A stretch of DNA of 64,000 bases from Brooklawnia cerclae. Its GTDB lineage: Bacteria > Actinomycetota > Actinomycetes > Propionibacteriales > Propionibacteriaceae. The notes under the pieces were generated by a model. That model searched no databases, was not told the origin of the DNA, and worked only from the letters and a program-made list of their open reading frames with translations. Both the position numbers and the translations under genes were made by a program. The stretch lies in the NCBI RefSeq assembly GCF_011758645.1, contig NZ_JAAMOZ010000001.1, positions 2,170,001 through 2,234,000 on the forward strand, in the 5' to 3' direction. Positions within the stretch are counted from its first letter, which is position 1; every line of letters starts with the position of its first letter. Positions 26,733 to 35,171 of the stretch are shown here, one piece after another.

Positions 26733-29036
26733 TCAACTCCGTTCGAGCCACTCCCCTGCCGCTCTCGTCTCGGTGAGCGTCACGAGATCGGCGAGATATC
26801 CGGACGACCGCTCCGGGTCGCCCGCCACCAGTTCCTCGGCCAACTCACGCGCGTCCGCGATGAGCTGAGCATCGTCGAGCACCCGCAACAGGCGCAGGGT
26901 CGATTTGCCGCCCGCCTGCTGAGCGCCGAGCACATCACCCTCGCGCCGCTGGGCCAGATCGAGATCGGCCAGTTCGAATCCGTCGCGGGTGGAGGCCACC
27001 GCGGCCAGTCGCTCGGCCGCCACCGACCCGGCGTCCACCGCCGTGGCCAGCAGGCACACTCCGGGATACGCACCCCGCCCGATGCGCCCGCGGAGCTGAT
27101 GCAGCTGGCTGATGCCGAACCGGTCGGCGTCCATGACGATCATCATCGAGGCATTGGGGACGTCGACACCGACCTCGATCACGGTCGTGGCGACCAGCAC
27201 GTCCAGCTCTCGCGCCGCGAACCCCGCCATGACCTCGTCCTTCTCGCTCGCCGGCAACCGCCCGTGAAGCACCCCGAGCCGCAACCCCGCGAGCGGACCC
27301 TCTCGGAGCCGTTCAGCGAGCTCCGTCACCGAGGCGCTCGGCGATGCCCCATCGCCGGCCCCCTCGTCGGGCTCGGATCCGCTGATCCGCGGGCACACGA
27401 CGAACACCTGCCTGCCGGCCGAAACCTCTTCCCGAGCACGCTCCCAAGCCCGGTCGAGCCAAGCGGGGTGGGCCCGCACGTCGACGACGGTCGTCTGCAC
27501 GGGCTGCCGGCCCGCGGGGATCTCGCGCAGGGTCGATACCTCGAGGTCGCCGAACACCGTCATCGCGATCGATCGGGGGATGGGCGTGGCCGTCAGGACG
27601 AGCAGATGCGGCACCTGATCGGCGCGCTCCTGCAGCACGGCGCGCTGCTCGACGCCGAACCGGTGCTGCTCGTCGACGACGACGAGCCCGAGAGCGGCAA
27701 AACCCACCTGCTCCGAGAACAGCGCATGCGTCCCGATGACGATGCCCGCCTGCCCGTCCGCGATCTTCGCCAACGCCTCACGTCGTCTCGCGGCCGGGGT
27801 CGAACCGGTGAGCAGCACCACCTCGGTGGCATCGTCCGGCGCGCCGAGGACGCGTCCGGCGCCGAGATCGCCGAGCATCCGGCGGATCGAATCGGCGTGC
27901 TGCGACGCCAGCACCTCGGTCGGTGCGAGCAGCACCGCCTGTCTGCCCGAGTCGACCTCCGCGAGCATGGCGCGCAGCGCGACGACCGTCTTGCCGGAGC
28001 CCACCTCGCCCTGAAGGAGACGTTGCATGGGCCGCTCGCGTCCTATGTCGGACAAGATCTGTTCGGACACCTGCCGCTGACCCTCGGTCAGGTCGAAGGG
28101 CAGGGCGGCGTCGAACCTCGCCAGCAGGCCGTCCGCGTGCACGGTCACCGGCAGCGCGCGGGAGTGCGACGCGTCCAGCCGCCGGTAGGCCATGGTGACC
28201 TGCAGGGCAAGCGCCTCGTCCGCCTTGAGTCGGCGCTCCGCCGCGCCGACCTCGCGCAGGCTCCCGGGATGGTGCACCTGCTCCAAGGCATCCATCAAGC
28301 CCATCACATCCAGACGGGCGCGAGCCGGGGCCGGCATCGGGTCGGGTGTGCCGCGTAGACCGTCCAGGACGATGTCGACACACTCGCCGATCTGCCAGGT
28401 GGGCAGTTTCGATGTGGCCGGATAGATTCCCACGAGGCCGCCGCGGGTGACATGGGATACCATGGCCACGCGCTTCTCGTCCGCCCAGCCGACGATCCGG
28501 CCCGTCTCGCTCAGCATGACGAAGTTGGGGTGTGTCATCTGCAACTCGCCCCGGAACTCCCCCACCTTGCCGACGAAGATGCCCTTGACGCCCTTGCTCA
28601 ACTGCAGTTGCCAGAACTTCACGTGCCGTGGCTCGCCGAAGAAGGTGACGTTCAGATGGCCCCGGCCATCGGTGAGGACGACCTGTAGGCGCGGACGCTG
28701 GCCGGGGCGCGCGATGGTCTCCATCTGTGCCACCCGGGCGACCAGGGCGACGTCCTCCCCAGGCCCGATGCTGCCCAGGTCGGTGGTCTCGGTACCCGAC
28801 AGGTACCGGCGTGGCACGTGCTGCATGAGATCGGACACCGTGCGCAGCCCGAGCCCTGCGAGCGCCTTGGCGGTCTTGTCGCCGAGAATGCCGGACAACG
28901 GTTCGGCGAGCCGCCGGTAGGCGTCCGTACGCCACAAGCTCGCGACAGGGCCCGTACCCTCTTCCGGGGAGCGGACGGTTCTCGCGGACCGCGTCGACGT
29001 GGTCCCCTGATCACCCGTCCGTCTGCTGCCCGCCAT
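26733..29036 (-). CDS. recG: ATP-dependent DNA helicase RecG
   Basis: Superfamily 2 helicase that remodels stalled forks and Holliday junctions. Wedge/OB domain (about 80-250, with LTDGRGHLNVTFFGEP), then Walker A QGEVGSGKTVVALRAML, the DEQHRFGVEQ Walker B box, the TATPIPRS motif III, and motifs VATTVIEVGVDVPNAS and QLRGRIGRG in the second RecA-like domain. 767 residues, with a non-conserved 35-residue N-terminus. The stop codon is embedded in a second TTGACA just upstream of the regulator promoter. rsmD and rpmB, its usual neighbours, are both separated from it by accessory DNA. Confidence 0.96.
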   Translation of the reverse strand: MAGSRRTGDQGTTSTRSARTVRSPEEGTGPVASLWRTDAYRRLAEPLSGILGDKTAKALAGLGLRTVSDLMQHVPRRYLSGTETTDLGSIGPGEDVALVARVAQMETIARPGQRPRLQVVLTDGRGHLNVTFFGEPRHVKFWQLQLSKGVKGIFVGKVGEFRGELQMTHPNFVMLSETGRIVGWADEKRVAMVSHVTRGGLVGIYPATSKLPTWQIGECVDIVLDGLRGTPDPMPAPARARLDVMGLMDALEQVHHPGSLREVGAAERRLKADEALALQVTMAYRRLDASHSRALPVTVHADGLLARFDAALPFDLTEGQRQVSEQILSDIGRERPMQRLLQGEVGSGKTVVALRAMLAEVDSGRQAVLLAPTEVLASQHADSIRRMLGDLGAGRVLGAPDDATEVVLLTGSTPAARRREALAKIADGQAGIVIGTHALFSEQVGFAALGLVVVDEQHRFGVEQRAVLQERADQVPHLLVLTATPIPRSIAMTVFGDLEVSTLREIPAGRQPVQTTVVDVRAHPAWLDRAWERAREEVSAGRQVFVVCPRISGSEPDEGAGDGASPSASVTELAERLREGPLAGLRLGVLHGRLPASEKDEVMAGFAARELDVLVATTVIEVGVDVPNASMMIVMDADRFGISQLHQLRGRIGRGAYPGVCLLATAVDAGSVAAERLAAVASTRDGFELADLDLAQRREGDVLGAQQAGGKSTLRLLRVLDDAQLIADARELAEELVAGDPERSSGYLADLVTLTETRAAGEWLERS

Positions 29037-29133
29037 GGCTCGAGCCTAGCCGCGACGTCCGACAGCTTCGCGTAGCGGGAGAACCCCTGTACGAATCGGA
29101 CGGAGTCCCCGCGCGGACGACAACGACCCTGCC

Positions 29134-29802
29134 TCAGGCCCCCAGGACCGTTATCGGCACGACGAAAACACCATCGCCCCGACGGTGTGCGACACCGGTG
29201 GGCACGACGACGACGCATGCCGAAGGAGGACGGGCGATCTTAGCAGTCACCCGCAACAGGTTCCGAGCGGCAGCATCCACTGCGGACTCCCCCAGCTTTG
29301 CCTCAACAGCGATCCAGCGGCCGTCGGCGGCCTCGACCACGGCATCGATCTCATCACGGCCCTTGGTATCGCGATAGTGGAACACTCCACGCGCACCAAT
29401 CGCCTGTGCATAGACGCGCAGATCATGAACCACTTGCCCTTCGTAGAGGAACCCGAGGGTCCTGGGTTCCGTGAGCAGTCTTGATGTGCCCGCACCCAGC
29501 AGAGCAGCCGCCAGCGAGGGATCCGCCATATGACGCTTCGGAGTCTGTACCAACACCGATCGTGATCTCAGTTGGGGAGACCACGCCGGCTGATCCTCTA
29601 CCAGATGCATGCGAGCCGCGAAGTCGAACAGTTCCGGCGCAGCTGCGGGGCCCACGGCAATCGATGAGTCTGCCTCGATCCGGCGGGTCATCGCCGCGAA
29701 GGGCGCCGGTTGCGCCTCAAGACCCGCGGACGCCCGTAGGAACGCGACCAATCTTCGAGGATCCCGCCTCGGCCCCGCGACGGTGGGGAAGGGATTTATC
29801 CA
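29134..29802 (-). pseudogene. Truncated DUF4143 ATPase (AAA domain lost)
   Basis: Intact proteins of this family are about 400 residues: an AAA ATPase domain followed by DUF4143. Here the open frame encodes only the second half. It enters mid-protein at RRDPRRLVAFLRASAG, runs through SVLVQTPKRHMADPSLAAALLGAG and VVHDLRVYAQAIGARGVFHYRD, and ends normally with DEIDAVVEAADGRWIAVEAKLG and a short tail. No Walker A or B is found upstream: the frame is closed by TAG at 29805-29803, which lies inside a palindrome typical of a control region. The simplest reading is a deletion that joined the promoter region to the C-terminal half. A short protein from GTG or TTG codons inside cannot be excluded. Confidence 0.75.
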
Positions 29803-29818
29803 CTACCGGGTAGCGGAT
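29798..29818. promoter_or_regulatory. Operator-like palindrome beside the ATPase remnant
   Basis: A 21-base sequence around ACTACCGGGTAG with nine of ten symmetric positions paired about G29808. It is flanked by AT-rich bases and abuts the truncated ATPase frame. It looks like a binding site for a dimeric regulator. Confidence 0.5.
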
Positions 29819-29934
29819 TTCTCCACTATCAAGCGAATCGGTTGACCTACAAGCCCTCGCCTCGACGATCCGTTGGTGACCCGTGAAGGCCCACGCGTGA
29901 CGCGGTGCCACCAGCAACCCGAGACGAAAGACCA

Positions 29935-31101
29935 TCAGATCGGTTGTTTGGTGACGCAATCTATGTAGACGAAAGTCTTTCCTCCGGGCGCATAGCTCCG
30001 GCAGGGTGCCGCATTGGGTGGCCTGGTGGAACCCTGATCCTGCGCCGAGTCCTCTTGCTGAGCGACTCCGGCAGAGGTTGCTGGCGCAGTTGGCTCTACG
30101 GTTCCCCCTCCGGAAACCGTCTCATTCTCGCCGACCGCCTGCTGTTGATAGCCTGGCGAACCTGCCCACTCGCTCTCAGATACGGTCTCTATATCATTCG
30201 AGGGCTGAGCAGCAGCCCCGGCTTCGCGTGCTTGGTTCTCGCGCTCCTGTTTTGCCGCTTCCTCGGCCTCCAACGCCGCGGCTTGCGAGCGCATCGTTTC
30301 GACCCGCTCACCGGCATAGTCGCGAGCTGACTGCAGCGAATCCATGCGGTTCACAACTTTGAACCGCATATGTTCCAGCTCTGAGGTCGTGTAGAAGGCA
30401 AGAGGCATCACCGAAGAATCGCCGGCCAGTTGGTCGCGCAGCGCCTGAATCCCCACCAGGGCAGCATCAATCTCAGTGAGAGTAGCGACCAGTTCCTCGA
30501 GCGATGCCTCGGGGCTAAGGACCGTCGAAAGCTCTTGCGCCGGGAGGCTGGCTATCTGACTCGGCAATGAGCATTCGATCTGTGTCGAATACAACCCAGC
30601 ACCACGCCTCCTGGCCTCCTCTTGAGCTGCCAAAACCTCGGGATAGTATTTTTCGTTTCCACTGAACACCACAGCTCGACCGAGACCCTTCAACGCGATC
30701 TCAGCGTTGACAAGTGACCCCTCACTGATCACTCCGGCAAGGACACGTCCATAACCGTCGACTCGAACGCGATCGTATCCCAGGCTGACATTACTTCCCG
30801 GAGGAAGTCGCCCAGCAAGGAATTTGCTGGCCTCTTCAGCACCGCATTCCACTGGCTTGTCAGGGTCGACGCTCTCCGGAGTGTCGACGTTCAAAAGCCG
30901 CACACGCACGTTCTCGCTACCGTCGAGAACATCAATCGTATCGCCGTCGACCACGCGAACTACCTGGACCTCTTTCATGAAGGTCGCCTCGCTGCTCACG
31001 CTATATATGGCGAGGCCGGCCAAAGCGACAACTATAGGAACGGCCACCCCTGCCAGCACGCGGCTACCCGCCAGAAGAAGGCCTTGCGGGGTCGGAAGCA
31101 C
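29935..31101 (-). CDS. Membrane-anchored thermonuclease (SNase family)
   Basis: Predicted exported nuclease. An N-terminal hydrophobic segment (VLAGVAVPIVVALAGLAIY) anchors or exports the protein. The SNase domain follows at about 42-175: VVRVVDGDTIDV, then VRLLNVDTPES with the catalytic Arg and Glu and calcium-site Asp, and DGYGRVLAGV with the second catalytic Arg. The next 130 residues are helical (SARDYAGERVETMRSQAAALEAEEA), then comes a Ser/Gly/Thr-rich linker and a C-terminal PCRSYAPGGKTFVYIDC module. 388 residues from GTG 31101. Codon use is less G+C-rich than in the surrounding genes, which suggests transfer. TAGAAT seven bases upstream is the only promoter element left; an IS481 end abuts it. 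Confidence 0.85.
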   Translation of the reverse strand: MLPTPQGLLLAGSRVLAGVAVPIVVALAGLAIYSVSSEATFMKEVQVVRVVDGDTIDVLDGSENVRVRLLNVDTPESVDPDKPVECGAEEASKFLAGRLPPGSNVSLGYDRVRVDGYGRVLAGVISEGSLVNAEIALKGLGRAVVFSGNEKYYPEVLAAQEEARRRGAGLYSTQIECSLPSQIASLPAQELSTVLSPEASLEELVATLTEIDAALVGIQALRDQLAGDSSVMPLAFYTTSELEHMRFKVVNRMDSLQSARDYAGERVETMRSQAAALEAEEAAKQERENQAREAGAAAQPSNDIETVSESEWAGSPGYQQQAVGENETVSGGGTVEPTAPATSAGVAQQEDSAQDQGSTRPPNAAPCRSYAPGGKTFVYIDCVTKQPI

Positions 31102-31108
31102 AGGTTGG

Positions 31109-31114
31109 ATTCTA
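31109..31114 (-). promoter_or_regulatory. -10 hexamer of the nuclease gene
   Basis: TAGAAT on the minus strand, seven bases before the GTG of the nuclease, so the message would be leaderless. The -35 position falls inside the left end of the IS481 element. Confidence 0.5.
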
Positions 31115-31191
31115 CTAATTGTCCGCCTAGATGTACTGATCGGACAGGTTGGTCGGGTCGGTGTGACGACGCGGTCTGATTGATTGTCTGG

Positions 31192-31253
31192 GAAGGACCT
31201 CCCGCGGTTGAGTGGAATTGCTCATGGTATCCACTCAGAACAGGAGGTCCTTC
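31192..31253 (+). promoter_or_regulatory. Hairpin sequestering the transposase ribosome binding site
   Basis: GAAGGACCTCC (31192-31202) is perfectly complementary to GGAGGTCCTTC (31243-31253), which contains the AGGAGG site and ends on the base before the GTG start. A second perfect 8-bp stem (TGAGTGGA 31209-31216 with TCCACTCA 31230-31237) lies inside. Any transcript reading in from outside would fold the site away. Confidence 0.75.
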
Positions 31254-32240
31254 GTGGCCCACGCTAACGCAGCCCTGACCCCGAGACATCGATTGAAGGT
31301 CGCCCAGCTCGTTGTCGACCAAGGCTGGCCGATCAGTGAGGTCGCTGCCCGATTCCAGGTGTCGTGGCCGACCGTGAAACGGTGGGCCGATCGGTACGCC
31401 GCCGGGGAATCGATGGACGACCGGTCGAGTCGGCCGCACCACCAGCCGGCCCGGACACCAGCACCGACCGTGCGCAGGGTCCTCGAGCTCAGGTGGCGCA
31501 AACGTCTCGGCCCGGTGCAGCTGGCCTCCCGCACGGGTGTCGCGGCGTCGACGGTCCACAAGATCCTGGTCCGTAACCGGCTGAACCGGCTCACCTATGT
31601 GGACCGGGCCACCGGGGAACCCGTCCGCCGCTACGAGCACGACCATCCCGGGTCGTTGATCCATGTGGATGTGAAGAAGCTCGGCAACATCCCCGACGGT
31701 GGCGGGTGGCGGTTCGTCGGCCGCCAGCAAGGCGACTGGAACCAGCAGGCGACCCCTGGCAAGCCGAAGAGCAAGTATCACAACCCGCTCATGGGCCACG
31801 CGTTCGTGCACACCGTGATCGACGACCACAGCCGGGTCGCGTACGCCGAGGTCCACGACGACGAAACCGCGGCCACCGCGACCGCTGTCCTGGCCCGCGC
31901 GGTCGCCTGGTACGCCGCCCGCGGCATCACCATCGAACGCGTGCTGTCCGACAACGGGTCGGCCTACAAGTCGCACTTGTGGCGCGACACCTGCGCCGCG
32001 CTCGGCATCACCATGAAGAAGACCCGACCCCGCCGACCCCAAACGAACGGCAAGATCGAACGCTTCCACCGCACCCTCGCCGACGGCTGGGCCTACGCCC
32101 GCCACTACTACTCAGAAACCGAACGACGCCAAGCCCTGCCCGGCTGGCTCCACGAATACAATCACCACCGACCCCACTCAGCCATCGGAGGCAAACCCCC
32201 AATCAGCCGATTGACCAACGTCCCCGATCAGTACACCTAG
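31254..32240 (+). CDS. IS481-family transposase
   Basis: DDE transposase of 328 residues. N-terminal helix-turn-helix region (ALTPRHRLKVAQLVVDQG, then ISEVAARFQVSWPTVKRWADRY), then the RNase H-like core: first aspartate in LIHVDVKKLG, second in VLSDNGSAYKS and the glutamate in NGKIERFHRTLADGW; the C-terminal YNHHRPHSAIGGKPP is typical of the family. I place the start at GTG 31254 because AGGAGG stands six bases upstream; the frame also opens earlier at 31212. It appears intact. Confidence 0.92.
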   Translation: MAHANAALTPRHRLKVAQLVVDQGWPISEVAARFQVSWPTVKRWADRYAAGESMDDRSSRPHHQPARTPAPTVRRVLELRWRKRLGPVQLASRTGVAASTVHKILVRNRLNRLTYVDRATGEPVRRYEHDHPGSLIHVDVKKLGNIPDGGGWRFVGRQQGDWNQQATPGKPKSKYHNPLMGHAFVHTVIDDHSRVAYAEVHDDETAATATAVLARAVAWYAARGITIERVLSDNGSAYKSHLWRDTCAALGITMKKTRPRRPQTNGKIERFHRTLADGWAYARHYYSETERRQALPGWLHEYNHHRPHSAIGGKPPISRLTNVPDQYT

Positions 32241-32250
32241 ACGGCAACGC

Positions 32251-32287
32251 ACGACGTCCGCCACCCGTGATGGGCGACGGACGTCGT
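32251..32287. terminator. Hairpin between IS481 and rpmB
   Basis: ACGACGTCCG (32251-32260) pairs with CGGACGTCGT (32278-32287), with a few inner GC pairs. It lies 57 bases beyond the rpmB stop and just outside the IS end, so it may end transcription from either side. There is no T-run. Confidence 0.5.
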
Positions 32288-32344
32288 CAGCGATAGGAAT
32301 ACCGCCCCACCCCGGTCGACGGCCGGGACAGGTCGGCGCTCGCG

Positions 32345-32530
32345 TCAGCGGGTGACGCGACCAGCCTTCAGGCAGCCGGTGCACACGTTCAGGCGCTTGT
32401 GGGTGCCGTTCACAGTCGCACGGACCCGCTGAATGTTCGGGTTCCAGCGCCGGATGGTCTTCTTCTTGGACCAGGGAACGTTGTGACCGAAGCTAGGGCC
32501 CTTACCGCAAACGTCGCACACGGCAGCCAT
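32345..32530 (-). CDS. rpmB: 50S ribosomal protein L28
   Basis: 61 residues: AVCDVCGKGPSFGHNVPWS then KKTIRRWNPNIQRVR and the CTGCLKAGRV end, with two CxxC pairs (zinc-binding form). ATG at 32530 follows GAGGAGAG. The 134-base leader upstream has a TAGGAT -10 candidate (32596-32601) and a small palindrome GCGTCCTGAGGACGC (32572-32586). In many actinobacteria rpmB lies next to a DAK2-domain gene and recG; here the nuclease/IS block takes that place. Confidence 0.96.
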   Translation of the reverse strand: MAAVCDVCGKGPSFGHNVPWSKKKTIRRWNPNIQRVRATVNGTHKRLNVCTGCLKAGRVTR

Positions 32531-32664
32531 GGCAACTCTCCTCGATCTCGTGGAATCAGACACGTTCGTGAGCGTCCTGAGGACGCAACCTGACGATCCT
32601 ACCCAATCCGGGGCCGTCAACCCAAATCCGGGCCTTGACCCCGGCCCGAGAAGGAGTCGACCCG

Positions 32665-34347
32665 TCAGACCGCGATGACGACCGGGACGATCATCGGGCG
32701 GCTGCGGTACGTCCGCGACACCCATCGTCCGATCACGCGCCGCACCGTCTGTTGCAGGCGGTGCGTGTCGTCCACGCCCTCGGCCAGCGACTGTTCGAGC
32801 GCCACCCGGATCTCATCGGTGACCGACTCGAAGACCCCGGCGTGCTCCAGGAACCCCCGCGCGCTCACGTCCGGGCCGGCCACGATCGTGCCCGCGCGCA
32901 GATCGACGGCGGCGATCACCGAGATGAACCCCTCCTCGCCGAGGATGCGCCGGTCGGTGAGCTCCGAATCGGAGACGTCACCGACGGTGGAACCGTCCAC
33001 GAAGATGTACGACGCGTCCACACGGCCGACGCGCTTGGCCCGCCCCTTCGCCAGGTCGATGACGTCACCGTCCTCGGCGACGATCGTCCGCTGGGCCGGG
33101 ATGCCGGTGGACTGCGCGAGACGCGCGTTGGCGACCAGGTGGCGCGCCTCCCCGTGGATGGGCATGGCGTTCTTGGGCTGCACCACGTTGTAGGTGTACA
33201 GGAGTTCCCCCGCGCTCGCGTGACCCGAGACGTGGACGAAGGCGTTGCCACGGTGGACGACGTTCGCACCGATGCGGGTGAGCCCGTTGATCACCCGATA
33301 GACGGCGTTCTCGTTGCCGGGGATGAGGGACGACGCCAGGAGCACGGTGTCGCCTCGCCTGACCTCGATGACCGGGTGCTCGCGGTTCGCGATCCGTGCC
33401 AGCGCCGACAGGGGTTCTCCCTGCGAGCCGGTGGACACCACGACGACCTTGTCGTCCGGGTAGTTGGGCAGGTCGTTGAGGTCGATCAGGGTGCCCGCGG
33501 GCACCCGCAGGAACCCCAGCTCCTGCGCCGTGGTCATGTTGCGCACCATCGAACGCCCCACATAGACGACCTTGCGGCCGTGGGCGACCGCGAGATCCAT
33601 CACCTGCTGCACACGGTGGACGTGCGAGGAGAAACACGCGACGACGAGCTTGCCGGTGGCGGCCGCGAACACGCGCTCCAGAGCCGGCTCGATCTCCCGC
33701 TCCGAAGGAGTGAACCCGTGCACCTCGGCGTTCGTGGAATCGGCCATCAGAAGGTCGATGCCCTCCAGCGACAGCCGGGCGAACCCACGCAGGTCGGTGA
33801 TGCGGCCGTCCAGCGGCAACTGATCGAGCTTGAAGTCGCCGGTGTGCAGCACCGTTCCCGCAGACGTCTTGATCGCCACGGCCAAGGCGTCCGGGATCGA
33901 GTGGTTGACCGCGAAGAACTCCAGCGTGAACTGGTCGAGGGGAACGACCGTCCCGCCGTCGACCTCGTGGTACATCGCCGTGTCACGCAACCGGTGTTCC
34001 CGTAGTTTGCCGTCGACGAGCGCGAGGGTGAGCTTGCTGCCGTACATCGGGATGTCCTGACGCCTGCGCAGCAGATACGGAACAGCTCCGATGTGGTCCT
34101 CGTGCCCGTGGGTGAGCACGAGCCCGACGACGTCGTCGAGCCGTTCGTTCAGGTAGTCGAGGCCCGGCAGGAGCAGGTCGACGCCGGGATGGTCGTCCTC
34201 GGGGAACAGGACGCCGCAGTCGACCAGCAGCAGTTTGCCGTTGATCTCGAAGCAGGTCATGTTTCGGCCGATGTCGCCCAGGCCGCCGAGCGGAATGATT
34301 CGCAACGTACCGGGGGCGAGTTTGGGTGGGGTCTGGAGTGCATTCAT
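32665..34347 (-). CDS. rnj: Ribonuclease J
   Basis: Metallo-beta-lactamase/beta-CASP ribonuclease with endonuclease and 5'-3' exonuclease activity in mRNA turnover and rRNA maturation. Motifs: LVDCGVLFPEDDHPGVD, metal-binding LTHGHEDHIGAVPYLL, LHTGDFKLDQ, the beta-CASP segment with ADSTNAEVHGFTPSE and CFSSHVHRVQQ, and VSGHASAGEL; a C-terminal domain with TYRSRPMIVPVV completes 560 residues. ATG at 34347 (MNALQTPPKL) begins the family sequence; the upstream open frame has no homology. Confidence 0.96.
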   Translation of the reverse strand: MNALQTPPKLAPGTLRIIPLGGLGDIGRNMTCFEINGKLLLVDCGVLFPEDDHPGVDLLLPGLDYLNERLDDVVGLVLTHGHEDHIGAVPYLLRRRQDIPMYGSKLTLALVDGKLREHRLRDTAMYHEVDGGTVVPLDQFTLEFFAVNHSIPDALAVAIKTSAGTVLHTGDFKLDQLPLDGRITDLRGFARLSLEGIDLLMADSTNAEVHGFTPSEREIEPALERVFAAATGKLVVACFSSHVHRVQQVMDLAVAHGRKVVYVGRSMVRNMTTAQELGFLRVPAGTLIDLNDLPNYPDDKVVVVSTGSQGEPLSALARIANREHPVIEVRRGDTVLLASSLIPGNENAVYRVINGLTRIGANVVHRGNAFVHVSGHASAGELLYTYNVVQPKNAMPIHGEARHLVANARLAQSTGIPAQRTIVAEDGDVIDLAKGRAKRVGRVDASYIFVDGSTVGDVSDSELTDRRILGEEGFISVIAAVDLRAGTIVAGPDVSARGFLEHAGVFESVTDEIRVALEQSLAEGVDDTHRLQQTVRRVIGRWVSRTYRSRPMIVPVVIAV

Positions 34348-34494
34348 GTCGGCACCAATCCTACCGGTTGGCAGAAAGCGCCCACCGCACCGGACGAGCC
34401 GCGGCCTGGTTGCGGCCGCTGACGCGGGCGTACGAGACGTCGGCACGGTTCGCGTCCGGCGGCTTCGTCGTTCGGGGAAAGGTGACCGGACGCA

Positions 34495-34500
34495 TAGGAT
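34495..34500 (+). promoter_or_regulatory. -10 hexamer of the GNAT gene at 34508
   Basis: TAGGAT seven bases before a GTG, without a Shine-Dalgarno in between: a leaderless promoter. A TTCGGG at 34471-34476 is at the -35 distance but is a poor match. Confidence 0.5.
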
Positions 34501-34507
34501 CGTCCCC

Positions 34508-35089
34508 GTGACCAGCCCCGTCCATACCGACAGCGTCCGACTCGCGATGCCCGCCGAAGCCAGCGCCATCACCGGCGTTCAACGCGCATACCTGGCATCC
34601 CTGCCGGGGTTGGCGGCCGTGCTCGACGATCTGGACGAGGCCACGATGACCAGGGCCTGGTTCGAGGCGATCACGCGGCCGCCACTGGCCACCTATCGAG
34701 TCCTGGTCGCCCTCGACCACAACGACGGCATCGTCGGTTTCGCGGCCATCGGCCCCTCGGACGACATCGACGCGGACGAGACCGACGCCCTGGTGGCGGA
34801 GTTCTGCGTCCAACCCGATCATCAGGACGCGGGCCACGAGGACCGCCTCATGCACGCGATTGCAGACACCCTGCGCGCCGACGGGTTCGTCCGGGCGACG
34901 TGGTGGGTGCTCGCGGACGACGACCGCACCCGTGCGTTCCTGACCGCCTCCGGGTGGGCCCCCGACGGCGGGCACCAGGAGATCGGTGACGAGGACGACC
35001 ACCTGCGCGTCAAGCAGGTGCGCCTGCACACCAGCCTGGTCGACCAGGCTGGATTCGTGACGGACGACGAAGCGCCGCAGACCTCCTGA
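34508..35089 (+). CDS. GNAT family N-acetyltransferase
   Basis: 193-residue acetyltransferase. VRLAMPAEASAITGVQRAYL is the usual opening strand-helix; GIVGFAAIGPSDD, the VAEFCVQPDHQDAGHEDRLMHAI segment (acetyl-CoA loop, with HQDAGHE in place of the usual RGxGxG) and RAFLTASGWAPDGG follow. The altered pyrophosphate loop is notable but occurs in other actinobacterial members. Start GTG 34508 is set by the leaderless promoter. Divergent from rnj; substrate unknown. Confidence 0.8.
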   Translation: MTSPVHTDSVRLAMPAEASAITGVQRAYLASLPGLAAVLDDLDEATMTRAWFEAITRPPLATYRVLVALDHNDGIVGFAAIGPSDDIDADETDALVAEFCVQPDHQDAGHEDRLMHAIADTLRADGFVRATWWVLADDDRTRAFLTASGWAPDGGHQEIGDEDDHLRVKQVRLHTSLVDQAGFVTDDEAPQTS

Positions 35090-35171
35090 CCGAGGTGCCA
35101 ATCCGCCGGTAGCGAGCCCGATCCACCACGCGCGGAGACCAGTCGGCCCGTTCTCCGCAGGGCACGCGATA

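Larger units (their letters stand above)
31123..32244 (+). mobile_element. IS481-family insertion sequence
   Basis: About 1.12 kb. The left end (CCGCCTAGATGTACTGATCGG from 31123) and the reverse complement of the right end (CCGTCTAGGTGTACTGATCGG, ending 32244) match at 19 of 21 positions, and similarity continues inward through GTTGGTC. One transposase gene fills the element; its stop codon lies in the right terminal repeat. I could not find a convincing target duplication, so the exact outer ends are uncertain by a few bases. It lies between the nuclease gene and rpmB. Confidence 0.85.

Noticed and set aside
27778-28935. Second long minus-strand frame inside recG
   Set aside because: Out-of-frame with all RecG motifs; arginine/glycine-rich composition typical of shadows.
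29717-29959. 80-codon minus-strand frame between the ATPase remnant and the nuclease
   Set aside because: Overlaps both the palindrome and the DUF4143 frame, with no ribosome binding site or family match.
31120-32247. Target-site duplication flanking IS481
   Set aside because: The bases just outside each end (CTAAT and CGCAC) do not match, so no duplication is claimed.
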